The notes below the pieces were generated by a model. The model was not told the origin of the DNA. It did no database searches and saw only the letters and a program-made list of their open reading frames with translations. From positions 1-64,000 of the forward strand of contig NZ_BLIG01000028.1 of the NCBI RefSeq assembly GCF_009811415.1: a stretch of 64,000 nucleotides of DNA, read 5' to 3'. Positions 1 to 9,947 of the stretch are shown one piece after another. Source of the stretch: Alteromonas sp. KUL106. Its GTDB lineage: Bacteria; Pseudomonadota; Gammaproteobacteria; Enterobacterales; Alteromonadaceae. Numbering within the stretch: the stretch's first letter is position 1; every line of letters starts with the position of its first letter. Made by a program: the position numbers and the translations under genes.

Positions 1-263
1 CACTTGCGCCCACTTACCTTAAATTCGATTAATGCAATTGGCTTTTTACCTAAACTTAAGCGGCTGATTTCACCCTTCTGCTTTTTCAGGGGTTTAAAAG
101 TGGAGACAAGAGCACCATTTTACAAGGCATCATGGTGAGTTGTAATAAACCGCTTGAGCTAGCAAGGTGATCTACTCACTCCACTTACAGTATAACTTGA
201 ATGTCATATCACTTTACTTGACACCTATGGCATACTGATTCTTTTTCTCTCATCTAGGCTTCA
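1..263. other. Intergenic region upstream of uvrA
   Basis: I find no convincing gene on either strand in this left edge. In many gammaproteobacteria uvrA is divergent from ssb with a shared LexA site; here I see neither an ssb start on the minus strand nor a CTGT-N8-ACAG site. A TTGACA hexamer at 218-223 could be a -35 element, but no good -10 follows at the right distance. Confidence 0.5.
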
Positions 264-3095
264 ATGGATAAAATCGAAATTCGCGGTGCTCGCACCCACA
301 ACTTGAAAAACATCGATTTAACACTGCCACGAGACAAACTGGTGGTGATAACCGGCCTTTCAGGCTCGGGTAAATCGTCTCTTGCATTTGACACGCTTTA
401 CGCGGAAGGTCAGCGTCGTTACGTTGAGTCTTTATCTGCCTATGCGCGTCAGTTTCTATCTATGATGGAAAAACCTGATGTTGATCATATTGAGGGTTTA
501 TCGCCTGCAATATCCATTGAGCAGAAATCAACATCGCACAATCCTCGCTCCACCGTGGGTACGATCACCGAAATATACGATTATTTGCGCTTGATGTTTG
601 CCCGCGTTGGCACGCCTCGTTGCCCTGATCACGATGTGCCACTCGATGCACAAACGGTCAGCCAAATGGTCGACAAAGTTCTAGCTATGCCTGAGGGCAG
701 TAAGCTTATGCTGCTGGCGCCTATCGTGAAAGAACGTAAGGGCGAGCACGTGAAAACCTTGCAAACCTTATCAGCGCAAGGCTTTATTCGAGCGCGTATA
801 GACGGTGAGGTATGTGACTTATCCGATCCCCCGCCTCTCGATTTACACAAGAAACACACTATTGAAGTGGTGGTCGACCGATTTAAAGTTCGCGACGACA
901 TGGCGCTGCGTTTGGCCGAATCGTTCGAAACGGCTTTGAGCCTGGCCGGCGGTAACGCGGTTGTGGCAGACATGGACGACAAAGACGCAGAAGAAATTGT
1001 ATTCTCTGCCAATTTTGCCTGTCCGCACTGCGGTTACAGCATTAGCGAACTTGAGCCTCGTCTATTTTCGTTTAATAACCCTGCAGGAGCTTGCCCGACG
1101 TGTGACGGGTTAGGCACAAGACAGTTTTTCGACCCTGCACGGGTAGTAGGTAACACGGAATTAAGTCTGTCAGGCGGTGCTATTCGCGGCTGGGATAAAC
1201 GCAGCTACTACTATTTCCAGATGCTTCAGGCAGTTGCAGAACACTACAAATTCAGCCTTACCGTGCCCTTTGAAGCATTAGAGAAAGAACATCAAGATAT
1301 TGTGCTTTATGGTTCGAAAGGAAAATCGCTCTCGTTTAAGTATATTAACGAGCGGGGCGATGTCATGGAGCGCAAACATCCCTTTGAAGGCATTATTCCA
1401 AATATGGAGCGCCGCTATCGCGAGACTGAATCTAATTCGGTGCGCGAAGAATTAGCTAAATATTTAAGCCAGCAACACTGCAGTAGCTGTAACGGCACGC
1501 GCTTGCGTGTAGAAGCGCGCAACGTGTTTATTCAAGACACTAACCTGCCCGCCATTGCTGACATGTCTATTGCCGACGCGTTTGGTTTCTTCGAAACATT
1601 AAAACTTGAAGGTCAACGCGCACAAATCGCCGAAAAGATTTTAAAAGAAATCATGGATCGCTTGCGCTTCTTAGTAAACGTGGGTCTTAACTACCTTTCG
1701 ATGTCGCGCAGCGCCGACACCCTATCAGGTGGAGAAGCTCAGCGTATTCGATTAGCAAGCCAAATTGGTGCAGGTCTTGTGGGCGTAATGTACGTATTAG
1801 ATGAGCCGTCAATTGGCCTTCATCAGCGGGATAACGAGCGATTACTGGGCACGCTTACCCATTTGCGCGATCTAGGTAACACGGTGCTCGTCGTAGAGCA
1901 TGACGAAGATGCGATTCGCGAAGCCGACTATATCGTAGATATCGGCCCTGGCGCTGGCGTGCATGGTGGTGAAATTATTGCCGAAGGTTCGCTAGAAGAC
2001 ATCAAGAACAGTGAACACTCACTTACCGGTAAGTATCTATCTGGCAGAGAGAAGATTGAAGTACCTGCGTCACGTACACCGGTAAAAGACGACAAGTGGT
2101 TAGCGCTTTTAGGCGCGAGCGGCAACAACTTAAAGTCTGTTGATTTGCGCATTCCTACCGGCGTAATGACCTGTGTAACGGGTGTATCAGGCTCAGGTAA
2201 GTCAACGCTGATTAATGACACCTTTTATAAAATTGCACAGCGAGAGTTAAATAAAGCGACGACGGCTGAACCCGCCCCTTACAAAAGTATGACCGGTCTG
2301 GACCAGCTCGACAAAGTCGTCGATATTGACCAGAGTCCAATTGGTAGAACGCCGCGTTCTAATCCTGCGACTTACGCTGGCATTTTCACACCTATTCGTG
2401 AAATGTTTGCAGGCACGCAAGAGTCGCGTTCACGAGGCTACAAACCTGGCCGCTTTAGCTTTAATGTGAAAGGTGGGCGGTGTGAAGCATGTCAGGGCGA
2501 TGGTGTGATTAAGGTAGAAATGCACTTTTTGCCGGATGTTTACGTGCCGTGCGACGTATGCAAAGGCAAGCGCTATAACCGTGAAACCTTAGAGATAAAG
2601 TACAAAGACAAGAACATTCATGAAGTGTTGGAAATGACCGTGGAAGATGCCCGTCAGTTCTTCGACGCTATTCCGGCTATTTCGCGCAAGTTACAAACGC
2701 TTATGGATGTTGGTTTGTCTTACATTCGACTGGGGCAAGCTGCTACCACGTTGTCGGGTGGTGAGGCGCAACGCGTCAAGTTGGCAAAAGAGTTATCAAA
2801 AAGAGACACTGGGCAAACACTTTATATCTTGGATGAGCCAACTACAGGTTTGCACTTTCACGATATTAAGCAGTTGTTGGCCGTGCTTCACAGACTACGC
2901 GATCACGGTAATACCGTTGTGGTTATTGAGCATAACCTAGATGTGATTAAAACCGCAGACTGGATTGTCGACCTTGGACCAGAGGGCGGATCCGGAGGTG
3001 GCCAGATTATTGCAGAGGGAACACCTGAGCATGTGGCACAACAAGATGTTTCGCATACTGGACGATTCCTTAAACCCATGCTCACACAAGCTTGA
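264..3095 (+). CDS. uvrA: UvrABC excinuclease subunit A
   Basis: Damage-recognition ATPase of nucleotide excision repair; a dimer scans DNA and loads UvrB at lesions. The 943-residue length is the normal one. Two ABC modules are visible: Walker [10 protein letters not shown] at residues 31-39 and GVSGSGKST at about 640, each with its LSGGEAQR signature (first near 490). A zinc module with CPHCG and CPTCDG begins at residue 253, and a second with CEAC and CDVCKG begins near 740. The ATG at 264 gives the canonical [14 protein letters not shown] start. No LexA box was seen upstream, unlike uvrD in this window. The gene is intact. Confidence 0.98.
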   Translation: MDKIEIRGARTHNLKNIDLTLPRDKLVVITGLSGSGKSSLAFDTLYAEGQRRYVESLSAYARQFLSMMEKPDVDHIEGLSPAISIEQKSTSHNPRSTVGTITEIYDYLRLMFARVGTPRCPDHDVPLDAQTVSQMVDKVLAMPEGSKLMLLAPIVKERKGEHVKTLQTLSAQGFIRARIDGEVCDLSDPPPLDLHKKHTIEVVVDRFKVRDDMALRLAESFETALSLAGGNAVVADMDDKDAEEIVFSANFACPHCGYSISELEPRLFSFNNPAGACPTCDGLGTRQFFDPARVVGNTELSLSGGAIRGWDKRSYYYFQMLQAVAEHYKFSLTVPFEALEKEHQDIVLYGSKGKSLSFKYINERGDVMERKHPFEGIIPNMERRYRETESNSVREELAKYLSQQHCSSCNGTRLRVEARNVFIQDTNLPAIADMSIADAFGFFETLKLEGQRAQIAEKILKEIMDRLRFLVNVGLNYLSMSRSADTLSGGEAQRIRLASQIGAGLVGVMYVLDEPSIGLHQRDNERLLGTLTHLRDLGNTVLVVEHDEDAIREADYIVDIGPGAGVHGGEIIAEGSLEDIKNSEHSLTGKYLSGREKIEVPASRTPVKDDKWLALLGASGNNLKSVDLRIPTGVMTCVTGVSGSGKSTLINDTFYKIAQRELNKATTAEPAPYKSMTGLDQLDKVVDIDQSPIGRTPRSNPATYAGIFTPIREMFAGTQESRSRGYKPGRFSFNVKGGRCEACQGDGVIKVEMHFLPDVYVPCDVCKGKRYNRETLEIKYKDKNIHEVLEMTVEDARQFFDAIPAISRKLQTLMDVGLSYIRLGQAATTLSGGEAQRVKLAKELSKRDTGQTLYILDEPTTGLHFHDIKQLLAVLHRLRDHGNTVVVIEHNLDVIKTADWIVDLGPEGGSGGGQIIAEGTPEHVAQQDVSHTGRFLKPMLTQA

Positions 3096-3150
3096 ACGAG
3101 TAACGATGCGAATTCGTAAGCGTTAAGCGTACTGGTTTTTTCTGTCAGGT

Positions 3151-3178
3151 CGCTGTGTAATTTGCACAGCGGTTTGTA
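3151..3178 (+). terminator. Possible uvrA terminator hairpin
   Basis: A 7-bp perfect stem CGCTGTG/CACAGCG (3151-3157 and 3165-3171) with a 7-nt loop lies 55 nt after the uvrA stop. Only a weak T tract (GTTTGT) follows, so termination is inferred, not clear. Confidence 0.4.
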
Positions 3179-3298
3179 AAAAGTGCGCGTTAACGTTTAT
3201 TTGCATGTTTTCCACGCTGGTCAGAGCTTGTTTTGGCAAATCATACGTTACGATGATTTATGTGAATTTTGCAGTAAGAATTGCTGGAGCGAAACCCA

Positions 3299-3466
3299 AT
3301 GACTCAAACGCCACCATTAGCCTTAGTGAAGACATGGTATCACCTGCTTTCGTCATCAGAAGACAATGATGTGAAAGCACGCGCACAAGAAATGCTGTTA
3401 AAAGCCTTCGAGTCGCCTGAGGCCATCGCGATTTATCTAAAAGAGCACAATATCCTTAAGCATTGA
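3299..3466 (+). CDS. Small conserved-looking hypothetical protein (55 aa)
   Basis: Not recognised as a named family. The ATG at 3299 is chosen over an upstream in-frame TTG at 3281 because GGAGCG sits 8 nt before it; the TTG has no ribosome binding site. The product is soluble, about 55 residues, mostly helical in character (leucine-, alanine- and lysine-rich), with no signal peptide or membrane segment. It follows uvrA by about 200 nt and is closed by a strong hairpin terminator, which supports a real short transcript. Function unknown. Confidence 0.7.
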   Translation: MTQTPPLALVKTWYHLLSSSEDNDVKARAQEMLLKAFESPEAIAIYLKEHNILKH

Positions 3467-3472
3467 TCAAAA

Positions 3473-3511
3473 AAGCCTTAGCGTAGTAGGTGTTACTACG
3501 CTAAGGCTTAG
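3473..3511. terminator. Bidirectional terminator between the 55-aa gene and yegD
   Basis: A 16-17 bp perfect inverted repeat, AAGCCTTAGCGTAGTA then a 5-nt loop (GGTGT) then its complement, lies between two convergent genes. An A-rich run precedes it and T-containing sequence follows, so it can work in both directions. Confidence 0.85.
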
Positions 3512-3541
3512 TATTGCTTATATAAACGCAATTGCGCGTGA

Positions 3542-5044
3542 TTAAGCGTGTTTCGCCGCTTGAATAGCTAACCCTTCGCACACCGAGTTAAAAGCATCAT
3601 TCTCTAATCGGGGTAAACCGGTAAGCAGGTTTTCATACAGCGCATCAACGACAATTGGCGATAAACTCATACCACCTGTAATCATCACCACTTCTGGCTT
3701 TTCACTGCTGTTTTCTAAACATTCCACCACTAGCGCTTTCACCTTATCAAGCCAGGGTTTTAACGCCTTTTTAAGTGATTCCTGGGAAATTTCCACGTCA
3801 AAATCATCTTCGATATAGTGAAGCGGCAAAGTAATATTCTGCTTGCTCGAAAGCAGCTCTTTGGCTAATCGGGCCGAGTTCACTACGCGGGCAGACAGCT
3901 TGTTTTCTTGAACTATCAGCAGGCGCTCTAGTTGTGCAGGTTCTTTTATCACTGACATAGTTTGAGAAATATCTAACCCGTAATCGTCAGAGAAAAAACG
4001 TGTCAGTGCCGGAATGTTATCAACCGCACACATATCTGAGAAATAGGTGGGCGGCACGGGAAGCCCATTAATCATCTTAAGGCCCATTCCCATTTCAGGC
4101 GCAATACCTTTTAATACCAGACTCTTATCACAATCCATACCGCCTAAACGCCTGCCTGTTACCGACAGTACATCGCTTTTGCGATCAAGCTGATTCGACC
4201 GTTCGGGAGACAGCTTAATACAGCAAATGTCCGTCGTCCCTCCACCAATATCTACAATCAGCGTGGTGGTTTCTCTTGGCAGCGTTTGCTCTATTTTATA
4301 GGCGGCGGCAATGGGTTCATCTAAAAAATTCACCCCTGTGAACCCGGCTTTTGTCGCCGCTTCAGTCATAATCTGAATAGCCTGAGCGTTCCCTTCTTCA
4401 CCACGGGTACCGTGAAACTTTACGGGTCGGCCAATAACCGCATTATTCACAATTTTGCCTAACTGCTGCTCTGCACACTGTTTAAAGTATGCAAGCTGTT
4501 TAGCAATAATACCGATGAACGCTTGTTTTTGGTCGTTGTCTAGCGAGGCGCCTAAAAAGTTCTTAGGTGAGTAAATAAGTCGGCCTTTATCAGGCATTTT
4601 AAGAAAGCGTCTAAACCCTTCTTCACCAAACGCAAACTTGCCATGCTCAACTAAACGCAGCAAAGGAATTTCGTCTAGCGACATGGCATGCATCAGCTGT
4701 GCAATCGCTTTGCGCTGTAAAGCAGGCTTGTTGTGCAGATCGCCGCGCAGTGAGTCGATACGATCGCTATACATCGCCTGTTCTTTTGGGTCTTTTGCCG
4801 AATAATAGCCGTCCTTTGCCTTATCTATTTGCTCGCTAATAACGCGCTGTAGCTGTGCCACTTTCGCTTCAACCATGGCATCGGGCGGCGGCGGTAATTC
4901 ATCTTCAAAGTAGATGAACACCGAAGAACGGATCTTATTGCCCTTCTTATCTAGCGGGTCAAGTTTAATGTGCTGATGGGCCGTTCCATCAAAATACACA
5001 ACCTCAGAATTTGATGTACCGTAGTCAATCCCAATCGCAGTCAT
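3542..5044 (-). CDS. yegD: Hsp70-family chaperone-like ATPase YegD
   Basis: Actin-fold ATPase related to DnaK but without the full substrate-binding half. The phosphate-1 motif IGIDYGTSNSEV is at the N terminus and the adenosine motif ITGGMS near the C terminus; DIGGGTTDIC is the phosphate-2 loop. Starting at the ATG at 5044 puts the IGIDYGT motif at the very N terminus, as in the family; the open frame continues 19 codons further upstream but that stretch has no family-like sequence. About 500 residues. YegD-like proteins have no firmly established client. It is a single gene, convergent with the small gene at 3299. Confidence 0.88.
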   Translation of the reverse strand: MTAIGIDYGTSNSEVVYFDGTAHQHIKLDPLDKKGNKIRSSVFIYFEDELPPPPDAMVEAKVAQLQRVISEQIDKAKDGYYSAKDPKEQAMYSDRIDSLRGDLHNKPALQRKAIAQLMHAMSLDEIPLLRLVEHGKFAFGEEGFRRFLKMPDKGRLIYSPKNFLGASLDNDQKQAFIGIIAKQLAYFKQCAEQQLGKIVNNAVIGRPVKFHGTRGEEGNAQAIQIMTEAATKAGFTGVNFLDEPIAAAYKIEQTLPRETTTLIVDIGGGTTDICCIKLSPERSNQLDRKSDVLSVTGRRLGGMDCDKSLVLKGIAPEMGMGLKMINGLPVPPTYFSDMCAVDNIPALTRFFSDDYGLDISQTMSVIKEPAQLERLLIVQENKLSARVVNSARLAKELLSSKQNITLPLHYIEDDFDVEISQESLKKALKPWLDKVKALVVECLENSSEKPEVVMITGGMSLSPIVVDALYENLLTGLPRLENDAFNSVCEGLAIQAAKHA

Positions 5045-5226
5045 AGTATGTTCGCTCAAAAAGTTAGACACGGATTGTAATGCAAAAGGACCGGACGGCA
5101 CACCCCTGTAAGGTAATCAAAACACGACGATTTACGTTAAACACAATCACTTTCACAAGGGCTTACTGAAAACTCCCTTCCATAATGCTAGAGTGGAAAC
5201 CAAACCTATAACACCTATAAATATTT

Positions 5227-5646
5227 ATGAGTAATACAGCACCACTTGTCACATCTTTCGACGTGCGTTTTTGTGAAACCGATGCCCTACAGCATGTCAG
5301 TAATACGGCATTAGTTGCGTGGTTTGAAGCCGCCAGAGAGCCGATTTTCCGAATGTTTACCCCTGAGCTAGACTTACAAAACTGGCCACTCATTTTAGCC
5401 AGTTATAAGGTCGATTTTTTAGCTCAGATTTTCTATGGCAAGCCGGTTACAGTGAAAACCTATATTAGCCGTCTGGGCAACAGTGCATTCGATGTGTTTC
5501 AAGAACTGTGGCAAGACGATAAGCTATGCTCAACGGGCGTGACTACCATGGTGCATTTTGACTATAAAACGCAGCGTTCTGCGCCTATTCCGGATAATGT
5601 GAAGTCAGAACTTGCGTCACACTTTAAAGACATACCCACTAAGTAA
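5227..5646 (+). CDS. Acyl-CoA thioesterase, hot-dog fold (4HBT/YbgC-FadM type)
   Basis: Probably hydrolyses acyl-CoA thioesters. At 139 residues it matches single-domain hot-dog thioesterases. The 4HBT signature RFCETDALQHVSN...WFEAAR near residues 14-38 supplies the catalytic aspartate and the central helix. It is cytosolic, with no signal peptide. The oxygenase gene follows 23 nt after its stop on the same strand, so the two may be co-transcribed. Chain-length preference cannot be read from sequence. Confidence 0.88.
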   Translation: MSNTAPLVTSFDVRFCETDALQHVSNTALVAWFEAAREPIFRMFTPELDLQNWPLILASYKVDFLAQIFYGKPVTVKTYISRLGNSAFDVFQELWQDDKLCSTGVTTMVHFDYKTQRSAPIPDNVKSELASHFKDIPTK

Positions 5647-5669
5647 TAAAGCGCAGTAAGAGGTATACC

Positions 5670-6368
5670 ATGAGCGATTTAATTGAAGTTATTGATGATG
5701 TGTTACCCCCAGAGCTGTGCAAACAACTCATGGAACGCTTTGAAAGCAGCCCTAATTTGTCTCAAGGGCGCACCGGCGGTGGCGTCGACTTAGATAAAAA
5801 GCGCAGCATGGATGTGTCGATAAGCCGCAACCCGGAATTTAAAGACTTATTTCAGCAAGTGATGCAGCACACTGGGCAGCAGCTGGTCTCCTACATTGAA
5901 AAGTACTATTTTGCGCTTGTTGGGCCTATTGGCTTGACCGTACGCCATCCCAAAACTGGTGAACCGGTAAAAGTAACAGGTGAAAATTTTGATGAAGTGG
6001 GCAAACCCAATTTGGCGAACTTGGTGAATTACCTGTTTCGGGTTGGCGATGTAAATGCGCAGCGCTACACCGCAGGCAATGGTGGCTACCCGTACTGGCA
6101 TTCAGAAGTCTATCCACAGCTTCAACATAACGATGCACTGCACCGCGTATTGCTGTTTATGTACTACTTAAACGATGTGGAAGAAGGCGGCGAGACGGAA
6201 TTTTATTATCAAAACCGTGCGGTTAAGCCCAAAGCAGGCAGAATGGTGATTGCGCCCGCCTATTTTACGCACACGCATCGCGGCCAAATTCCAAAAAGTA
6301 ACGACAAGTACATTCTAACGTCGTGGCTTCTGTTTAACCGCGCTGAACAGATTTATACGCAAGGCTAG
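5670..6368 (+). CDS. 2-oxoglutarate/Fe(II) oxygenase, prolyl 4-hydroxylase-like
   Basis: A 232-residue protein with the double-stranded beta-helix signature of P4H enzymes: YTAGNGGYPYWHSE around 133-146, then YYLNDVEEGGETEF, and a C-terminal FTHTHRG...DKYILTSW. H144 and H201 or H203 would bind iron, and K213 would bind 2-oxoglutarate. The carboxylate ligand appears to be E146 (HxE) instead of the usual aspartate. The substrate is unknown; bacterial P4H relatives act on proteins or free amino acids. It overlaps the convergent aldolase gene by 4 nt at its 3' end. Confidence 0.85.
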   Translation: MSDLIEVIDDVLPPELCKQLMERFESSPNLSQGRTGGGVDLDKKRSMDVSISRNPEFKDLFQQVMQHTGQQLVSYIEKYYFALVGPIGLTVRHPKTGEPVKVTGENFDEVGKPNLANLVNYLFRVGDVNAQRYTAGNGGYPYWHSEVYPQLQHNDALHRVLLFMYYLNDVEEGGETEFYYQNRAVKPKAGRMVIAPAYFTHTHRGQIPKSNDKYILTSWLLFNRAEQIYTQG

Positions 6369-7312
6369 CTTAACGACAACAGCGCGACAATGCGTTCAAG
6401 CTCGCTGTACTCTCTCTTATCGATAGGTAAGAAGGGTGCAGGCAAGCTAGGCGTTTCACAATAGCCCAAAATTTCTGCCGCGGCAGCAACCACACGCAAA
6501 CCACCGCCATTGCTCGCAAACATGCTCCATATTCCGCTTAACGCTTGTGACTGAGCCTGTGCATCCACAGCATTGCCAGACTGAGCGGCGTCGATTATGC
6601 GCATTACGGTTCGCGGAAATATTCCCCCTATAACAGAGAGCCAGAGGTCACAACCTTCACTCATTCCTGCTGCGCCAAAACTATCACCACTCACGCCTAT
6701 AGCAATGTGTGCAGGCATTATCTCTCGTAATGATGCTAATCGACGAGCGCCTTCGCTACTGCTTGCTTCAGAGGGTGGGATATCCTTGCTGGAACTATTA
6801 TCCATTGCGCTTTTGGCAAACGGGGTACCGGGTATTTTAATCGCCCCGATATTCGGCAATTTGCCTATGCGGCGGTATAAATCATCGCTGAAGGTAAAAT
6901 TAGTCACGCGAGGATTTTCGTAAACGCAGATAGGCACAGATACCTCGTGACTCACTGCCTCATACAGGCCGTACACTTCTTCTTCGTTAAGCACTTGATA
7001 GGAAACTGGTGCTAACAGCACAGCATTAACACCTGCTTGCTGCACAGCTTCAACGTTTTTTAACACGTCATAAGTACGCAGCGCCCCAACGCCTGCCATG
7101 ACAGGAATGCCATTTGCGTGGTCGACGGCGAGCTTGGCTACGTCGTACTTTTCCTCTCGCGTTAGATAAGGATACAGCCCAGTAGAGCCTATCGCGCAAA
7201 TTGAATCTACGTTCGCCGAAGCTAAATTCTCAACAAGCCCTTGAAATGCTTTGTAATCAATAGCTTCTTGTTTGAAGGGAGTAATGGGAAACGCTGATAA
7301 ACCTGTAAACAC
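6365..7312 (-). CDS. DapA/NanA-family aldolase (dihydrodipicolinate synthase-like)
   Basis: TIM-barrel class I aldolase/lyase of 315 residues. The Schiff-base lysine is K159 (GAIKIPG) and the catalytic tyrosine Y131 (VYENP); the GSTG pyruvate-binding loop is at 42-45. It is probably not the biosynthetic DapA: the residues after GSTG (LYPYL) differ from GSTGE of true DapA, and a serine/glutamate-rich stretch at about 170-190 interrupts the barrel. The substrate is likely another 2-oxo acid. It is convergent with the oxygenase gene, and the DUF3299 gene lies just upstream, 27 nt away on the same strand. Confidence 0.85.
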   Translation of the reverse strand: MFTGLSAFPITPFKQEAIDYKAFQGLVENLASANVDSICAIGSTGLYPYLTREEKYDVAKLAVDHANGIPVMAGVGALRTYDVLKNVEAVQQAGVNAVLLAPVSYQVLNEEEVYGLYEAVSHEVSVPICVYENPRVTNFTFSDDLYRRIGKLPNIGAIKIPGTPFAKSAMDNSSSKDIPPSEASSSEGARRLASLREIMPAHIAIGVSGDSFGAAGMSEGCDLWLSVIGGIFPRTVMRIIDAAQSGNAVDAQAQSQALSGIWSMFASNGGGLRVVAAAAEILGYCETPSLPAPFLPIDKREYSELERIVALLSLS

Positions 7313-7339
7313 CTGATATCCTTTTTAAACTTTTAAAGC

Positions 7340-7825
7340 TTAAAACCCTTCTACGGCTTCGCCCGTTAAGCGATAACCTACCGACGCAATATCGCCTTTC
7401 CAACCGTCAGTCGATAATTCGCCGGTTACCCAAATCGCGTCGTAAATATTATCTATCCGCACACCTTCTTCAAATTTTACGTACACTATTTGATTAGACG
7501 GCGGCGGTGGTACGTGAATACAGGCGCCAAAATACGGAACAAGTAAGAACTCAGTGGTTAGCTCTGCCGTACCTTCTAGCGGCACGACAAAACCCGGAAT
7601 TTTCACCCGTTTGCCATCAAAGGTATCGACAACCGGCGCGTCAGGCTGAAGTTGACTCATTTCGCCATTGTGCTGAACTGAAGGCGGTGCAAGTTCGTTA
7701 AAGCCTTCAGGCACGAGGTCTTCCCAATATACCTCAATAGGCGCTTCGTCTGCCAAAGCGTTAAAGGTTACAACCATCATAAGTACAGCGAACAATGAGG
7801 TTACGGATAATTTTAGGTAGGTCAT
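7340..7825 (-). CDS. Exported DUF3299 protein
   Basis: A 161-residue protein with a clear Sec signal peptide (hydrophobic core at about 6-22, cleavage after FNALA). The mature part has the DUF3299 features VYWEDLVP, a central GFVVPLEG, and FLLVPYFGACIHVPPPPSNQ. The family occurs near metal or ABC export genes in other bacteria and is thought to be periplasmic; no activity is established. Here it is on the same strand as, and immediately upstream of, the aldolase gene. Confidence 0.88.
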   Translation of the reverse strand: MTYLKLSVTSLFAVLMMVVTFNALADEAPIEVYWEDLVPEGFNELAPPSVQHNGEMSQLQPDAPVVDTFDGKRVKIPGFVVPLEGTAELTTEFLLVPYFGACIHVPPPPSNQIVYVKFEEGVRIDNIYDAIWVTGELSTDGWKGDIASVGYRLTGEAVEGF

Positions 7826-7911
7826 ACTGCTCTCTATCGTTGAGTATTCGTTCCGCTTTTTTGTTTTAGCTGTTGATTTTCGTTTTTGACTTAAACTTTT
7901 TCACTACAAAC

Positions 7912-7940
7912 AAAAAAGGGCTGGTATTACACCAGCCCTT
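7912..7940 (-). terminator. ppa terminator
   Basis: Stem AAGGGCTGGT/ACCAGCCCTT (7916-7925 and 7931-7940) with a 5-nt loop. Read on the minus strand it is followed by a run of T, and it lies 28 nt past the ppa stop. Confidence 0.9.
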
Positions 7941-7967
7941 TGTATCATTAATTTAAAGCAGCGTGAA

Positions 7968-8498
7968 TTATTCTGCTTCGAAACGCGCGATGCTTGCGGT
8001 AATTTCTTCTTTTGCAGCTGCAGCGTCTGCCCAACCGTCAATCTTCACCCATTTGCCTTCTTCAAGATCTTTATAGTGCTCAAAGAAGTGCTCGATTTGC
8101 TTAAGAAGAAGCGGAGGTACATCTGCAATTTCTTTAACGTCACGATAGATAGTAGAAAGCTTGTCTACCGGTACCGCGAGTACTTTTGCATCTTTACCAG
8201 ACTCGTCAGTCATGTTTAGTACGCCAACTGGACGACACTTAATGACAGAACCTGCAAGTAGTGGGAACGGTGTCATTACAAGTACGTCAACTGGGTCACC
8301 GTCTTCAGACAAGGTGTTGTTCACGTAACCGTAGTTAGTTGGGTAGTGCATGCAAGTTGCCATGAAACGGTCAACAAATAGTGCACCTGTGTCTTTGTCT
8401 ACTTCGTACTTCACCGGGTCAGCGTGTGCTGGAATCTCAATGATTACGTTCACTTCGTCTGGTACATTTTTACCAGCAGAAATAGCGCTCAAGCTCAT
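7968..8498 (-). CDS. ppa: Inorganic pyrophosphatase, family I
   Basis: Hydrolyses pyrophosphate to phosphate in the cytosol, pulling biosynthetic reactions forward. The length (176 residues) and the metal-binding signature [11 protein letters not shown] with its three aspartates are those of family I enzymes of the E. coli type; [15 protein letters not shown] near the C terminus is also typical. The start ATG has AGGACC upstream. It is a single gene with its own terminator. Confidence 0.97.
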   Translation of the reverse strand: MSLSAISAGKNVPDEVNVIIEIPAHADPVKYEVDKDTGALFVDRFMATCMHYPTNYGYVNNTLSEDGDPVDVLVMTPFPLLAGSVIKCRPVGVLNMTDESGKDAKVLAVPVDKLSTIYRDVKEIADVPPLLLKQIEHFFEHYKDLEEGKWVKIDGWADAAAAKEEITASIARFEAE

Positions 8499-8634
8499 TC
8501 TTAGGTCCTTTCAATAATGGATTAAAAATTTTGGTCGTAAGTATACGGTGACAACAGCAAAATAAAAACGCTTTACGACCCATGTCGTACTAATCTCTTT
8601 ATTTTTCGTTAAATTTTGCCGCTTTTTTATAAAC

Positions 8635-8660
8635 AAATGGCCCTTTTGGGCCATTTTTTC
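8635..8660 (-). terminator. fbp terminator
   Basis: A 9-bp perfect stem AAATGGCCC/GGGCCATTT (8635-8643 and 8648-8656) with a TTTT loop starts a few nt after the fbp stop. The T run is stronger on the plus strand; on the minus strand TTTGTTTAT follows. Confidence 0.75.
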
Positions 8661-8661
8661 A

Positions 8662-9639
8662 TTATTTTCCGTCGTCGTTATAGCTTAAGCACATATCGAC
8701 CTCGTCTTTAGAGCCGATAATGCATGGTACGCGCTGGTGAATTTCTTCAGGCATCACTTCTAAAATTCGACCCTTGCCAGTTTCCGCTTTACCACCGGCT
8801 TGTTCCATCAAAAACGCCATTGGGTTGGCTTCATAAAGCAGTCGCAATTTACCTGGCTTCGATGGATCTCGGTTATCGAACGGATACATAAAAATACCGC
8901 CACGACACAACAAACGGTGAATATCCCCCACCATTGCCGCGACCCAGCGCATATTAAAGTCTTTGCCGCGCGGGCCATCTTTACCCGCTAAAAGGTCTGC
9001 AACATACGCCTGCATGGCCGGTTCCCAATGACGCTGGTTCGATGCGTTAATTGAAAATTCAGATGTTTGCTCAGGCACCTGAATATTCGGGTGAGTAAGC
9101 AGAAAACCGCCGTGGGTTTTATCAAGCGTATAAATATGTGTGCCGCGCCCCGTCGTCAGCGCTAACATCGTTGAAGGGCCATAAAGTACGTACCCTGCAG
9201 CAACCATCTGTGTACCTGGCTGCAGGAAAGCAGACGGGTCATCTGGCTTCATCCACTGCGGAGCGTGAGCAATAGAAAAAATAGTCCCGATAAGACTATT
9301 AATTTCAGTATTAGACGAACCGTCAAGCGGGTCGAAACTCACAAGGTAATTACCCTCTGGATTGCACGGAACAACATCGTCTTCTTCTTCAGACGATATG
9401 GCTTTCACGTAGCCCGATTCCCTTAGCGTGTCTTTGAGGATCTGATTAGAAATAACATCGAGCTTTTTCTGTGTTTCGCCCTGGACGTTTTCTGAAAGAG
9501 TTGAACCGAGCACGCCAGCAAGTGCGCCTTGACTCACGCGGAAAGAAATTTCTTTACAGCCCGCTAGCAGTGTACGAATGAGTAGAATTAACTCAAGCGG
9601 TGCACCGTCTTGTTGCAATTGGGAATTTAAACGTTTCAT
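8662..9639 (-). CDS. fbp: Fructose-1,6-bisphosphatase class I
   Basis: Removes the 1-phosphate of fructose 1,6-bisphosphate, a committed step of gluconeogenesis. At 325 residues it is of normal length. The metal-binding signature [10 protein letters not shown] is present, as is the substrate region [19 protein letters not shown]. Catalytic acidic residues upstream (SSEEED) are kept. It is monocistronic with a hairpin terminator. A Cra-like TGAAACGTTTAA overlaps its start codon, but that string is also simply the coding sequence for MKRLN. Confidence 0.97.
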   Translation of the reverse strand: MKRLNSQLQQDGAPLELILLIRTLLAGCKEISFRVSQGALAGVLGSTLSENVQGETQKKLDVISNQILKDTLRESGYVKAISSEEEDDVVPCNPEGNYLVSFDPLDGSSNTEINSLIGTIFSIAHAPQWMKPDDPSAFLQPGTQMVAAGYVLYGPSTMLALTTGRGTHIYTLDKTHGGFLLTHPNIQVPEQTSEFSINASNQRHWEPAMQAYVADLLAGKDGPRGKDFNMRWVAAMVGDIHRLLCRGGIFMYPFDNRDPSKPGKLRLLYEANPMAFLMEQAGGKAETGKGRILEVMPEEIHQRVPCIIGSKDEVDMCLSYNDDGK

Positions 9640-9947
9640 TGAATGTAAGCCTTTTTTTGTGTGTAGGGTGTTGCGCTAGCAGTCGCTCAGCTTTCCTTAC
9701 CGGCGTTTGTCTGAAGCGCACAGGTTCTAAACCTGTGGTTAGATTGTAACCGCGTTCTTAGTTAAGTGGAACACGCCTTTAAAAGGTCATACACACACCA
9801 TACCAGTTTGCGCGCTATAGATACTCAGGTGTTTCACGTTTTACAACGGCTTAAGACATTTATTGAATGATGAAAATTGAATTATCTATAAGCCATGGGG
9901 TTCTGATACAGTACCCCAATAACATGATAATTCATTGAGAATGCGCT
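9640..9947. other. fbp-mpl divergent intergenic region
   Basis: About 308 nt with no gene. It holds a hairpin CACAGGTT-CTA-AACCTGTG at 9719-9737, which would fall in the fbp leader. Next to mpl are nested inverted repeats: outer arms GAATTATC/GATAATTC at 9879-9886 and 9926-9933, inner arms TGGGGT/ACCCCA at 9896-9901 and 9913-9918. A possible mpl promoter is TTGAAT (9863-9868), 17 nt, CTATAA. Confidence 0.5.

Noticed and set aside
6365..7312. Calling the DapA-like gene dapA
   Set aside because: The residues after GSTG and the inserted Ser-rich segment differ from biosynthetic DapA, so another 2-oxo acid aldolase is more likely.
9626..9640. Cra-like palindrome TGAAACGTTTAA at the fbp start codon
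   Set aside because: It is the coding sequence for MKRLN at the start; position inside the gene and one-off match do not support a regulator site.
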